Assembly (NCBI GenBank): GCA_963811895.1
Contig: CAWETE010000013.1
Span: 66,194 to 130,193, forward strand
Length of the DNA: 64,000 bases
Direction of reading: 5' to 3'
DNA from: DASSUW01 sp963811895
GTDB lineage: Bacteria; Actinomycetota; Thermoleophilia; Solirubrobacterales; Solirubrobacteraceae
Within the stretch, counting starts at the first letter, position 1, and each line of letters opens with the position of its first letter. Position numbers and translations under genes: made by a program. The notes under the pieces were generated by a model. That model was given only the letters and a program-made list of their open reading frames with translations. It had not been told where the DNA came from and made no database searches. Positions 41,469 to 49,924 of this stretch are shown here, piece by piece.

Positions 41469-41634
41469 GCCGCGCGACCACGACGAGGGCACCCGGGCGC
41501 CGCTCGAGGATCGCATCGGCGACGCGATCCTCCTCGGCGCTCGGCGGGCCCGTCAGGAAGACGGCGTGCGGCGAGCTCAGCTCGAGGCCCTTCGGCTCGA
41601 ACGTCTCGTTCGGATCCGGCGGCGGCAGATGCAT
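41455..41634 (-). CDS. Small hypothetical protein (59 aa)
   Basis: An ATG at 41634 opens a 59-codon frame reading MHLPPPDPNETFEPKGLELS, then SPHAVFLTGPPSAEEDRVAD, then AILERRPGALVVVARLSAR. The composition is protein-like (hydrophobic strand ALVVVA, charged helix), but I do not recognise it. It overlaps the convergent cobalamin-binding-like gene by 14 bases. It lies downstream of the SARP regulator at 41698 on the same strand and could be the tail of that transcript. Confidence 0.4.
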   Translation of the reverse strand: MHLPPPDPNETFEPKGLELSSPHAVFLTGPPSAEEDRVADAILERRPGALVVVARLSAR

Positions 41635-41697
41635 CTGCCTGTGGTACCCCGAAACGGCTCGGCTAGCGCGGAATCGCGCGGCGCGCCCGCGGCCCCG

Positions 41698-44600
41698 TCA
41701 GGCGCGCTGCAGGCCGGCGTCGGCCTCCACGCGCTCGATCCACGCGGCGCCGGCGCCGTACCTGCGGTAGAGCTCGAGCGCCTGCTCGAGGCGCTCCGCG
41801 GAGCCCGTGGCGCGGCCCCACTCGTGCAGGCACTCGGCGCGCTCGCTCACGAGCCCGTAGCGCTCGAGCGTCTCGTGGGCGGCCTGGAAGGCGGCATCGG
41901 CCTCGCGGCCCTCGGCGGCGAGCACGACGGCCTCGGCGATGCCGACGATGCCCCCGCGGCCGCGCCAGTCCTCGCCGCGATCCGCGATCTCCCGACAGCG
42001 CTCGATCAACGCCCGCGCCTCCTCGACCCGACCGGTCTCCGCGCGCACGCGCGCGAGATCCGGGAGGACCCACATCGCGAAGTAGTCGGCCCCACCGCCG
42101 GTGACGATCTCGAGCGCGCTCTCGAGCAGCTCGCCCGCGCGTTCGTGCTCGCCGCGCAGGAAGGCGACGCGCGCGGCCAGGTGGAACGACGCCCACTCGT
42201 CCCAGCGGTTGCCGTTGCGCCGGCTGGTGTCGACCACCCGCTGCGCGAGCGCCTCGATCGCGTCCCAGTCGCCGTCCCAGAGGCGGAGCAGCGGCTCGAG
42301 CGAGTGCGTCACCCAGGCCGGCCGCGCGTCGGTGAGCAGGCGCCGCGCGACCTCGATCTCGCCGCGCGACGCGTGGCAGCGGCCGATGCCGTCGGCGGTC
42401 TCGCGGTGGTAATCCGTGTCCTGCGCGTAGGGCAGCATCAGCGCGCGCTCGAAGAACCGCTGGCCCTCGTCCGGGTCGCCGAGCGCCCACGCCATCTGGC
42501 CCGGGATGTTGGAAGCCATCCAGGCCAGGAACGGGCGCCGGCCGGCGTCGGCGGACACGAACGCGCGCTCCTGGGCGTCGAAGCCCTCGCGCAGGTCGCC
42601 GGCGATGATCCGGTGCCAGCCGTAGGCCTCGGTGGCGCCTGCCCACAGCGCCTCGTCGCCGAGCTGCTCGGCGATCTCGATCGCGCGCGACGCCGCCTCG
42701 ATTCCGCGCGGGATCTGCAGGCCGTAGGTCAGGGCGGTCGAGATGCCGGTCTCGAGGTGGCCGCGCGCCTTGCGTGCCGGGCCGCGCTCGAGCACCGTGC
42801 TCGCGGCGTCGAAGTGGCGGAACGCGCGCCGGATGTCGAGGTGGTCGGCGTAGATCGAGTCGATCAGCGAGTGCGCCTGCCCGAGCCGCGAGTGGGTCTG
42901 CGCCGCGCGCTCGTCGTCGCGCAGCTCGACGTAGAGCGCCAGCGCGCGCTCGAGGTAGGCGATCTGGCGCCCGAGGTCGCCGGTGACGGCCATGAGCTCC
43001 GCGAGCGCGACCAGGAGCCTCGCGCGCACCGCGGCGTCCGCACCGGCGCGGTCCATGACGGCGAGCGCCCCGTCCCAGTGCGCGGCCGCGTCCTCCCACG
43101 CGAACAGCTCGCGCGCTCGGTCGCCCGCCCGCAGCGAGCAGTCGATCGCCGCGGCGGGATCGCCGGCCGCCCCGGCGAGGCGGTGGTGCAGCGCGAGCGC
43201 GGCGAGGGTGCTCACGCCGTCCGGGATCGCGGCCGCCGCGCGGGCGTGCATGCGCTGGCGGCGCGGGACGCTGAGCGTGCCGTAGAGCGTCTCGCGCACG
43301 AGCGCGTGCGTGAACGCGTAGCCGCCGGGGGCCTCGACGACGAGCCGCGCCTCGAGCGCCTCCTCGAGCGCGACGATCACCTCGTCCTCGTCGCCGTCAG
43401 CCATCGCCCGCAGCGTCGTGAAGTCGAACTCGCGGCCGAGCACGGCGGCGTGGGCGAGCGTCGTCCGGCACCCTTCCGAGAGCCGCGCGAGGCGCCGCAG
43501 CAGCACCTCCCGCACGCCCTCGGGCACGCCGATCTCGTCGGGGGTCAGGGTCTCCGTCCAGCGGCCGGACTCGAGCAGGTGCCGCACGACCTCCTCGACG
43601 AAGAAGGGGTTGCCGTCGGTCTCGGCGCGGACCGTGCGGACCAGTGCCGCAGGCGCCTCGTGCCCGGCTTGGTCGGCGATCAGCGCGGCGACGGCCGGCT
43701 CGTCGAGGCCGGTGAGCGAGACGACCTGGAGCAGCCGGTCGCGCCGCAGGTCGGCGAGCAGCTCGCCGAGCTCGGCCGGCGTCTCGCCCTCGCGCTGCGT
43801 GCCGACGATCAGCAGCGGCGCCTCGTCCTGGGCGCGCAGGACGTGGCGCAGGAGCTGGAGCGTCGGACGGTCGGCCCAGTGCAGGTCGTCGAGCACGAGC
43901 AGGACCGGCGCGCGGGCTCCGGCGTCGCTCAGGAGCCGCGCGACGGCCTCGAACATGAGGTAGCGCCGTGTCTCGGGATCCTCCGGCGCCGGGCCCGGCG
44001 CGGGATCGCTCTCGAGCCCGGGGATCAGCTGCGCGAGCTCCGGCGCGCCGGTGGTGCCGGCGTTGCGGACGTAGTGGCCGAGAGCTTCGACGAACGGCTG
44101 GTAGGAGAGCAGCGGCTCCTGCGGGCAGCTCCCGTAGAGCACGGTGCCCTCGGCGTGCGCGGCCCGCGCGAGCTCGGCGGTCAGGCGCGTCTTGCCGATC
44201 CCGGGCGGGCCGGAGAGCAGGACGAAGCGGCGCCGCGCCGGCGCTCCACGCCTCGCGCAGCGCCGCGAGCTCGGCCGCGCGGCCGATGAACGCCCCGGGG
44301 CGGCCGAGGGTGGCGGGCAGCGGGATGCGGTCGCGCGCGCCCTCGCCGGCGAGCAGCCGCCCGTGGAGCTCGACGATCTCGGCCGCGGGCGTCGCGCCGA
44401 GCTCGTCGCGGAGGAGGACGCGCAGGTCCTCGTAGACGCGCAGCGCCTCGGCGGCGTTGCCGCCCGCGGCCAGCGCCTCCATCAGCAGCCGGTGGCCGCT
44501 CTCGCGGTAGCGCGAGCGCGCGACCAGCTCGCGCGCCGCCCGCTCGGCCGCGCCGAGATCGCCGCCGGCGAGGGCGCCGCGCCCGACCCACTCGAGCGCC

Positions 44601-45064
44601 TCCAGCGCCAGCTCCTCCACCTGCCGGCGGCGTGCCTGCGCCCACTCCTCGTCGTGGTGGGGGAGGAAGCCCGGCGCGAGCAGGTCGAGCGCCGCCTGCG
44701 CGGGCTCGCGCTGCCCGAGCCGCCGGGCGTCCTGGAGCGCCGCCGCGGCCTGCTCGACGTCCAGCCACACCGGCTCGGGCAGCGCGAGCCGGAGCCGGTC
44801 GCGCCCCTCGATGGTCGCCGGCGCGAGCGCGCGCCGGAGCCGCGAGAGGATCGGCCGCAGGGCTCCCTGCGGATCGCGCGGCGGTCGCTCCGGCCACACG
44901 ACGCCGATCAGCTCGCCGCGGTCGACCGGCCGGTCGCGGTTGGCGAGCAGGAAGCACAGGAGCGACTCGGCCTGGCCCGAGGCGATGCCGTCGGTCGCGT
45001 CGCGGCCGTCGATCTCGACGGCGAGCGGGCCGCACAGGCGGATCCTGGTCCGCGGCTCGGGCAT
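41698..45064 (-). pseudogene. SARP-BTAD regulator with AAA ATPase and TPR domains (AfsR/LAL-like), single-base frameshift
   Basis: About 1121 aa after repairing one frameshift. Start ATG 45064 (MPEPRTRIRLCGPLAVEIDG). A SARP winged helix and BTAD occupy about 1-250 (SGQAESLLCFLLANRDRPVD, RVYEDLRVLLRDELGATPAAE). An AAA16-type ATPase follows, beginning PGAFIGRAAELAALREAW. At about 44245-44255 an extra base shifts the frame just before the Walker A, which continues as LLSGPPGIGKTRL; Walker B is VLLVLDDLHWAD. From about residue 600 onward there are TPR-like helical repeats. Such proteins are ATP-dependent activators, often of secondary metabolism. The repaired protein lacks any obvious defect. It is divergent from the LuxR-type gene at 45123. 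Confidence 0.85.
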
Positions 45065-45122
45065 CCGCGTAGTACAACGGGGCGCCAACGGCTGTGCAAT
45101 GGCGGGTTCGTACAAGACCCCC

Positions 45123-45623
45123 ATGCACACCGCCGAACCTGATCAACACCTCGAGCGCGCGCGGTCCTACGCCGCCGTGGGCGCCGCCCTGCGGCGCGCC
45201 GGCCGGCCGGTCGACGCGCGCGTACCGCTGCGGATCGCCGTCGACCTCGCCCACCGCTGCGGAGCGGCCGACCTGGAGGACGAGGCGCTCGCCGAGCTGC
45301 GCGCCGCCGGCGCGCGGCCGCGCCGCCCGCTGACCAGCGGGGCGGGGGCGCTCACGCCCAGCGAGCGCCGGGTCGCGGGACTGGCGGCCGCGGGCCGCAC
45401 CAACCGCGAGATCGCCGCCACGCTCTTCGTGACCATCTCCACCGTCGAGTTCCACCTGCGCCGCGCCTTCCGCAAGCTCGGGATCGCCTCACGCCGACAG
45501 CTCGGCGAGGTGCTGGAACTGCCGCGGCCGGCGTGGCGCCACGCCGGCTCGATGGCCGGCCTCGACGCGGCGTTGCTGCTCCGCGTGGGCGTCCACGGCA
45601 ACCTCGACATCCGGCTCACCTAA
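45123..45623 (+). CDS. LuxR-type HTH protein, like the C-terminus of a LAL regulator
   Basis: A 166-aa protein. Residues about 5-70 form a helical repeat (ARSYAAVGAALRRAGRPVDARVPLRIAVDLAHRC) like the last TPR of LAL regulators. Residues about 75-135 are a complete LuxR HTH (LTPSERRVAGLAAAGRTNRE, IAATLFVTISTVEFHLRRAF). About 35 further residues follow the HTH. It lacks the ATPase and most TPRs, so it is either a genuine short regulator or a fragment of a larger gene. It is divergent from the SARP gene that itself has ATPase and TPR domains but no LuxR HTH, which invites the idea of a split pair. ATG 45123 chosen; ATG 45102 is also in frame. Confidence 0.75.
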   Translation: MHTAEPDQHLERARSYAAVGAALRRAGRPVDARVPLRIAVDLAHRCGAADLEDEALAELRAAGARPRRPLTSGAGALTPSERRVAGLAAAGRTNREIAATLFVTISTVEFHLRRAFRKLGIASRRQLGEVLELPRPAWRHAGSMAGLDAALLLRVGVHGNLDIRLT

Positions 45624-45661
45624 CTCCACCTTGCCGACCGAGTCAGTAAAGTACGTCGTGC

Positions 45662-46432
45662 ATGAGCAAGGCCTACCTCGTCTGCGCCACGCCTCGCAGC
45701 GGAAGCACGCTGCTGTGCGAGGCGCTGAAGGCGACCGGCGTCGCCGGGCGCCCCGAGGAGTACTTCGAATCGGTCGTGGCGACCGGCCGGCCGCCGCGCC
45801 CGGAGGCCTACCTCGAGGGCCTGGACGATCCCGAGGCGCTCGCGCTGCTCGGCGGCGCGGCCGCTCCCGAGCCGCCGCCGTACTCCTCGCTCGACGGCGT
45901 CGCCAGCTACGCCGAGCACCTGCAGCGGGTGCGCGAGTGGGGCACCACGCCGAACGGCGTGTTCGGCGCCAAGTTGATGTGGGACCACGTCGGCCGGCTC
46001 CGGCGGCGTGCGGGCGAGCCGCTGGAGCTGTTCGGCGATCCGGCGCTCGTCCGGGTCCGCCGACGCGACGTCGTCCGCCAGGCGATCTCGCTGTGGCGTG
46101 CGATGCAGACCCAGTGGTGGCGCGACGACGGCGCACGCCGCGCCGGCGAGCCGCAGTACTCGTTCGCGGCGCTGAACCACCTCGTGGGCCGCTTGACCGA
46201 GCACGACCGGTGCTGGAGTGAGCTGCTCGCGGGCAGGCCGGTGCTGGAGCTCACCTACGAGGACGTGACGGCGGACCTGCCGGGCGCCGTCCGGCGCACG
46301 CTCGACCACCTCGGCGTGGCGCCTCCCGAGCGGGAGCCGGAGCTGCCCGCCATGCGGCGCCAGGCGGACGAGTTGTCGGATGCGTGGGTGGCCGCCTACG
46401 CTCGTGATCTCGATCCCGTGGCCACGCCATGA
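45662..46432 (+). CDS. Stf0-family sulfotransferase
   Basis: A 256-aa PAPS-dependent sulfotransferase. YLVCATPRSGSTLLCEALKATG is the 5'-phosphosulfate loop, RPEEYFES and GVFGAKLMWDHV are Stf0 landmarks, and VRVRRRDVVRQAISLWRAMQTQWW is the 3'-phosphate-binding region. The best-known member sulfates trehalose in mycobacteria; the acceptor here is unknown. Its stop overlaps the sulfatase ATG (ATGA), so sulfate transfer and sulfate removal functions are encoded in one transcript. Confidence 0.88.
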   Translation: MSKAYLVCATPRSGSTLLCEALKATGVAGRPEEYFESVVATGRPPRPEAYLEGLDDPEALALLGGAAAPEPPPYSSLDGVASYAEHLQRVREWGTTPNGVFGAKLMWDHVGRLRRRAGEPLELFGDPALVRVRRRDVVRQAISLWRAMQTQWWRDDGARRAGEPQYSFAALNHLVGRLTEHDRCWSELLAGRPVLELTYEDVTADLPGAVRRTLDHLGVAPPEREPELPAMRRQADELSDAWVAAYARDLDPVATP

Positions 46433-47730
46433 ACGTCCTCTACCTGCACTCGCACGACACCGGGCGCTACATCCAGCCGTACGGCTATCCGGTGCCGACG
46501 CCCAACCTCCAGCGGCTCGCCGACCAGGGCATCCTCTTCCGCCGCGCGTTCTCCGCCGCGTCGACCTGCTCGGGCAGCCGGGCGGCCCTGATCACCGGCG
46601 AGTACCCGCACCGCAACGGCATGATGGGCCTGGCCCACCGCGGCTGGACGCTGAACGACTACGGGCATCACCTGCTCCACACGCTGCGCCCGGCCGGCTA
46701 CCACTCGGAGCTGATCGGCGAGCAGCACGTCTCGGCCGACCCGGACGTGATCGGCTACGACGAGGTCCACGACATCACCAGCAACCACGTGGCGACCGTC
46801 GCCCCGCTGGCCGTCAAGCGCCTGCGGGCAGGCCTGCCCGAGCCGTTCTTCCTGTCCGTGGGCTTCTTCGAGACCCACCGCAAGTTCTTCGAGCCGAGCA
46901 CGATCCGCGACGAGCTGTACTCGGCGCCGCCGGTCAACCTGCCCGACACGCCGGCGGTGCGGCGCGACGTCGCCGCGTTCAAGGCCAGCGCGCGCCACCT
47001 CGACCAGGGCGTCGGCAACGTGCTCGCCGCGCTCGACGAGAACGGCATCGGGGAGCGCACGCTGGTCATCTGCACGACCGATCACGGTTTGCCGTTCCCG
47101 GGCGCCAAGGCGACTTTGTACGACCGCGGGACCGGCGTGCTGCTGATGCTGCGGGGGCCGGGCGGCCTGTGGGGCGGGCGCGTGATCGACGCCCCCGTCT
47201 CGCACCTCGACCTCTTCCCGACGGTGTGCGAGCTGGCGGGCATCGAGTCGCCGGACCGGCTCGACGGCACGTCGCTGCTCCCGTTGGTGAGCGGCGAGGT
47301 GGAGCGGCTGCACGAGCAGCTCTACTCGGAGATCACCTACCACGCGGCCTACGAGCCCCAGCGCGCGATCCGCACCGAGCGCTTCAAGTACATCCGCCGC
47401 TTCGGCGACCACGTCGGGCCCGTGCTGCCCAACTGCGACGACGGGGCGACCAAGGACGAGCAGATCGCGGCCGGCTGGCCCGAGTGGGAGTCCGAGCCCG
47501 AGCAGCTCTTCGACCTCGCGCTCGACCCCAACGAGATGCGCAACCTGATCGGCGACCCGCGGCTGGCGGACGTCGCCGGCGACCTGCGCGACCGCCTGCA
47601 TCGCTGGATGGTGGACACGGACGACCCGCTGCTCGACGGGCCGGTGCCGCTGCCGCCGGGGGCGTGGGCGAACTCGCCCGATCAGACCTCGGCGGGCGAG
47701 CCCGCTCTGGTCGTCGCCGCGGGCGGCTGA
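46429..47730 (+). CDS. Type I sulfatase (heparan N-sulfatase-like)
   Basis: A 433-aa alkaline-phosphatase-fold sulfatase without a signal peptide, so cytosolic. VLYLHSHDTGRY holds the metal Asp region. SAASTCSGSRAALITGEYPHR is the formylglycine site with Cys as the modified residue (about residue 47) but Gly in place of the usual Pro of CxPxR. ICTTDHGLPFPGAKATLYDRG contributes DH and Lys ligands. The C-terminal PEQLFDLALDPNEMRNLIGD is standard. Closest layout is N-sulfoglucosamine sulfohydrolase. An unlinked anaerobic or FGE-type maturase would be needed and is not in the window. Coupled to the Stf0 gene. Confidence 0.88.
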   Translation: MNVLYLHSHDTGRYIQPYGYPVPTPNLQRLADQGILFRRAFSAASTCSGSRAALITGEYPHRNGMMGLAHRGWTLNDYGHHLLHTLRPAGYHSELIGEQHVSADPDVIGYDEVHDITSNHVATVAPLAVKRLRAGLPEPFFLSVGFFETHRKFFEPSTIRDELYSAPPVNLPDTPAVRRDVAAFKASARHLDQGVGNVLAALDENGIGERTLVICTTDHGLPFPGAKATLYDRGTGVLLMLRGPGGLWGGRVIDAPVSHLDLFPTVCELAGIESPDRLDGTSLLPLVSGEVERLHEQLYSEITYHAAYEPQRAIRTERFKYIRRFGDHVGPVLPNCDDGATKDEQIAAGWPEWESEPEQLFDLALDPNEMRNLIGDPRLADVAGDLRDRLHRWMVDTDDPLLDGPVPLPPGAWANSPDQTSAGEPALVVAAGG

Positions 47731-47742
47731 ACTGCGGCATTG

Positions 47743-47861
47743 AGGGAGGCGGCGCGAACGCCCGAATCGGGTCCGTGTCGACTTTCCCGCGCATAGCGAG
47801 GCAAAGTCGACACGCGTGCCGCCGCGCGGCCGAGACCGGCCGACCCCGCCTCCCTACAAGC
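47743..47861. repeat. Long imperfect palindrome (GCCTCCCTAC repeat family, copy C)
   Basis: Outer arms AGGGAGGCGG (47743-47752) and CCGCCTCCCT (47846-47855). Inner arms CGTGTCGACTTT (47774-47785) and AAAGTCGACACG (47803-47814) are a perfect 12-bp inverted repeat. The right 36 bases match copy A at 3807-3844. It fills most of the 141-base gap after the sulfatase and could terminate its transcript. Confidence 0.7.
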
Positions 47862-47871
47862 AAGAAGTTCC

Positions 47872-48636
47872 GTGCCGCTGATTCCTGCGAGGCTCCGCGA
47901 CGTGGGCAGCATCACGTACGTGGGCCATGCCACCGTGCTCGTCGAGCTCGACGGCGCCCGTTTCCTCACCGACCCCGTGCTCCGCGACCGCATCGCCTAC
48001 ATCTGGCGCATCGCGCCGTCGCCGCCCGCCGACACCGTCGAGGGCCTCGACGCGGTCCTGCTCTCGCACGCCCACCACGACCACCTCGACATCCCGTCGC
48101 TGCGGCGCGTGCCGAGCGACGTGCCGGTGATCGCGCCGCCGGGCTGCGCGAAGGTGATCCGGCAGAAGACCGGGCATGAGGTGATCGAGGTGGTCCCGGG
48201 CGCGCGCGTGCCGGTCGGCGACACCGAGGTGCTGGCGATCTCGGCCGAGCACGAAGGTCGCAGGCTGCCGACCGACTCGAAGCTCGTCACGCTCGGCTTC
48301 GTGATCGGCTCGCGCGTGGCGTTCTTCGGCGACACCGACCTGTTCGACGGGATGGGCGACCTCGCGGGGCAGCTCGACGTCGCGCTGCTGCCGATCTGGG
48401 GCTGGGGCCCGCGCGTCGGGCCTGGTCACCTCAACCCCGAGCGCGCCGCCCGGGCGGCCGCGCTGCTCCGCCCGCGGACCGTCGTCCCGATCCACTGGGG
48501 GACCCTGGCCCGCCCGCTCGTCTGGTGGCGCGCGGAGCCCGCGATGCCGGCCGTCCAGTTCGCCGAGCAGGTCGCCGAGCACGCGCCTGACGTCGCCGTG
48601 CACGTCCTCGCGCCCGGCGAGCGGATGCCCCTGTGA
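47872..48636 (+). CDS. Metallo-beta-lactamase-fold hydrolase (UlaG/NAPE-PLD-like)
   Basis: A 254-aa MBL-fold protein. ITYVGHATVLVELDGARFLTD is the conserved first strands, LLSHAHHDHLDIPSL the HxHxDH metal site, SAEHEGRRL the next His, and GFVIGSRVAFFGDTDLFDG the metal-bridging Asp. VVPIHWGTL supplies the last His. Relatives hydrolyse lactones or phosphodiesters; the substrate is unknown. GTG 47872 is the only reasonable start and follows directly on the palindromic repeat, with AGAAG as a weak ribosome site. Confidence 0.85.
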   Translation: MPLIPARLRDVGSITYVGHATVLVELDGARFLTDPVLRDRIAYIWRIAPSPPADTVEGLDAVLLSHAHHDHLDIPSLRRVPSDVPVIAPPGCAKVIRQKTGHEVIEVVPGARVPVGDTEVLAISAEHEGRRLPTDSKLVTLGFVIGSRVAFFGDTDLFDGMGDLAGQLDVALLPIWGWGPRVGPGHLNPERAARAAALLRPRTVVPIHWGTLARPLVWWRAEPAMPAVQFAEQVAEHAPDVAVHVLAPGERMPL

Positions 48637-48701
48637 CGTGCGATCGCGCCTAGGCGCTGCGGCGGCGTAGGCTCGGATGGATCTGATCGAAAGGCGGAGC
48701 G

Positions 48702-48908
48702 ATGGACGAAGAGGTCTTCAACATGTCGGTGCGGAGGTTCCTCAAGACGCTGGGCGTGACCGCGCAGCGGGAGATCGAGCTTGCGGTCCGCGAGCAGCTG
48801 GACGGCGGTGACCTGCAGGGCGACGAGACCCTCGACGCGACGGCGACCATCACGGTCGCGGGTCTATCGCGCGACGTGGTCGTGACCGGGCAGATCTCTC
48901 TTAGCTGA
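48702..48908 (+). CDS. Small conserved protein, DUF6494-like (68 aa)
   Basis: The sequence MDEEVFNMSVRRFLKTLGVT, then AQREIELAVREQLDGGDLQG is the recognisable start of a short conserved protein family of unknown function (DUF6494-type), followed by a beta-rich tail (TATITVAGLSRDVVVTGQISL). It has no signal or membrane segment. The ribosome site is AAAGGCGGAG 5 bases before ATG 48702. It is transcribed alone, convergent with a small basic protein gene. Confidence 0.75.
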   Translation: MDEEVFNMSVRRFLKTLGVTAQREIELAVREQLDGGDLQGDETLDATATITVAGLSRDVVVTGQISLS

Positions 48909-48926
48909 GATCGCCGCCGGCGCGGT

Positions 48927-49109
48927 TCATTTGCGATTGCGCGCCCGCCGGGCGCGCCGCTCTTCGGCCGCCTTGGGCGATTCGGCGTACTTCTCGCGTT
49001 CCTCGGGGGTCATCTGCCGGACGACGAGCGACCCGGTGTCCACCTGGCGATCGAACTCGCGCTGCCGATCCTCCTTGCGCTTCTCCTCACGCTCCTTGGG
49101 TGTCGCCAC
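48927..49109 (-). CDS. Small highly charged protein (60 aa)
   Basis: The predicted protein is VATPKEREEKRKEDRQREFD, then RQVDTGSLVVRQMTPEEREK and a basic tail RRARRARNRK. I chose GTG 49109 because GAGGGAG precedes it by 5 bases; an ATG at 49139 would add 10 acidic residues. It is dominated by charged helix and has no recognisable domain. Function unknown. Confidence 0.55.
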   Translation of the reverse strand: MATPKEREEKRKEDRQREFDRQVDTGSLVVRQMTPEEREKYAESPKAAEERRARRARNRK

Positions 49110-49167
49110 AGAATCTCCCTCGTCGTCGCCTGCCGACAAACCATACGCCCCTCGGTCGTCATCGTCT

Positions 49168-49800
49168 TCAGGCGGGATCGAACAGCAGCGCGGTCACCAC
49201 CGGCCGCGACTCCGGGGCCGGCTGGTCCTCGTTGGAGTACGGGCGGTTGAGGAGGTGCCCGCGGTGGACCAGCGTCGCCGAGCCGCCGCCGTCGAGGTTG
49301 ATCGCCTCGCGGGCGCCGAACGAGATCATCAGGCGGGCGAGCTCGGTGAGCTCGAGCCCTGCGTCCACGCCCGAGCGGCGGCCGTCGCAGCAGACCGCCA
49401 GCAGCTCGCCGTCGCCGACCCCGAGCGCGCAGCGCGGGTAGCGGCCGACCGTGATGTCGGAGTCGAACTGGCCGGAGCCGGCCGAGAAGCCCTCGGAGTC
49501 GCCATCGACGGCGCGTCCCTCATGGACCAGCAGCGGTCCCGCCTGGACGAGGTCGCCGGCCGGTTCGCCGGGCAGCTCGTCCCGGGGCGCGAGGCGCACC
49601 GAGCCGTCCACGTGGACGCACGCGCGGCGCCCCGCCCACGGCTCCGCGACCGGCTCGTGCTCGACGACGGCGCCGTCGATCCGGACCTCGCCCAGCGGCC
49701 GGTATGGATCGCGCACGAAGAAGCCGGCGACCATCGCCTCGGGATGGCCGTTGGCGGCGCACCAGTGGTCGAGCCGCTGCGGCTCCTCGAACCTCACCAC
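49168..49800 (-). CDS. Phosphodiester glycosidase (NAGPA/DUF2233) family protein, start unclear
   Basis: At least 210 aa. AINLDGGGSATLVHRG is the hallmark 'LDGGGS' of the N-acetylglucosamine-1-phosphodiester alpha-N-acetylglucosaminidase-like family, and LLAVCCDGRRSGVDAGLELTEL and DSDITVGRYPRCALGV are also conserved-looking. The first normal start is GTG 49800, but the same frame upstream reads protein-like for another 40 codons (IEYELLRFRGADGGETTIYL) back to about 49926 with no ATG, GTG or TTG. Either a rare start (an ATT at 49926) or a lost start is involved. No signal peptide is visible. Confidence 0.7.
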   Translation of the reverse strand: MVRFEEPQRLDHWCAANGHPEAMVAGFFVRDPYRPLGEVRIDGAVVEHEPVAEPWAGRRACVHVDGSVRLAPRDELPGEPAGDLVQAGPLLVHEGRAVDGDSEGFSAGSGQFDSDITVGRYPRCALGVGDGELLAVCCDGRRSGVDAGLELTELARLMISFGAREAINLDGGGSATLVHRGHLLNRPYSNEDQPAPESRPVVTALLFDPA

Positions 49801-49924
49801 CCGGACGCGCGTGGCGGCGAGCGGATGGCGGACCAGGTAGATGGTCGTCTCCCCGCCGTCGGCGCCGCGAAATCTCAGCAGCTCGTACTCGATGTCGAAT
49901 ATCGTCCCAGCCTTGACGACCCGA

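Noticed and set aside
30079..45064. A secondary-metabolite gene cluster marked by two SARP regulators
   Set aside because: No polyketide, peptide, terpene or other core biosynthetic gene is present between or around them; the barrel protein at 39921 is secreted and lacks a terpene-cyclase catalytic DxDD motif.
47761..47820. Xre/LexA-type operator at the TGTCGACTTT...AAAGTCGACA repeat
   Set aside because: It lies inside the larger palindromic repeat at 47743-47861 after the sulfatase stop, so a structural repeat or terminator explains it better than a regulator site.
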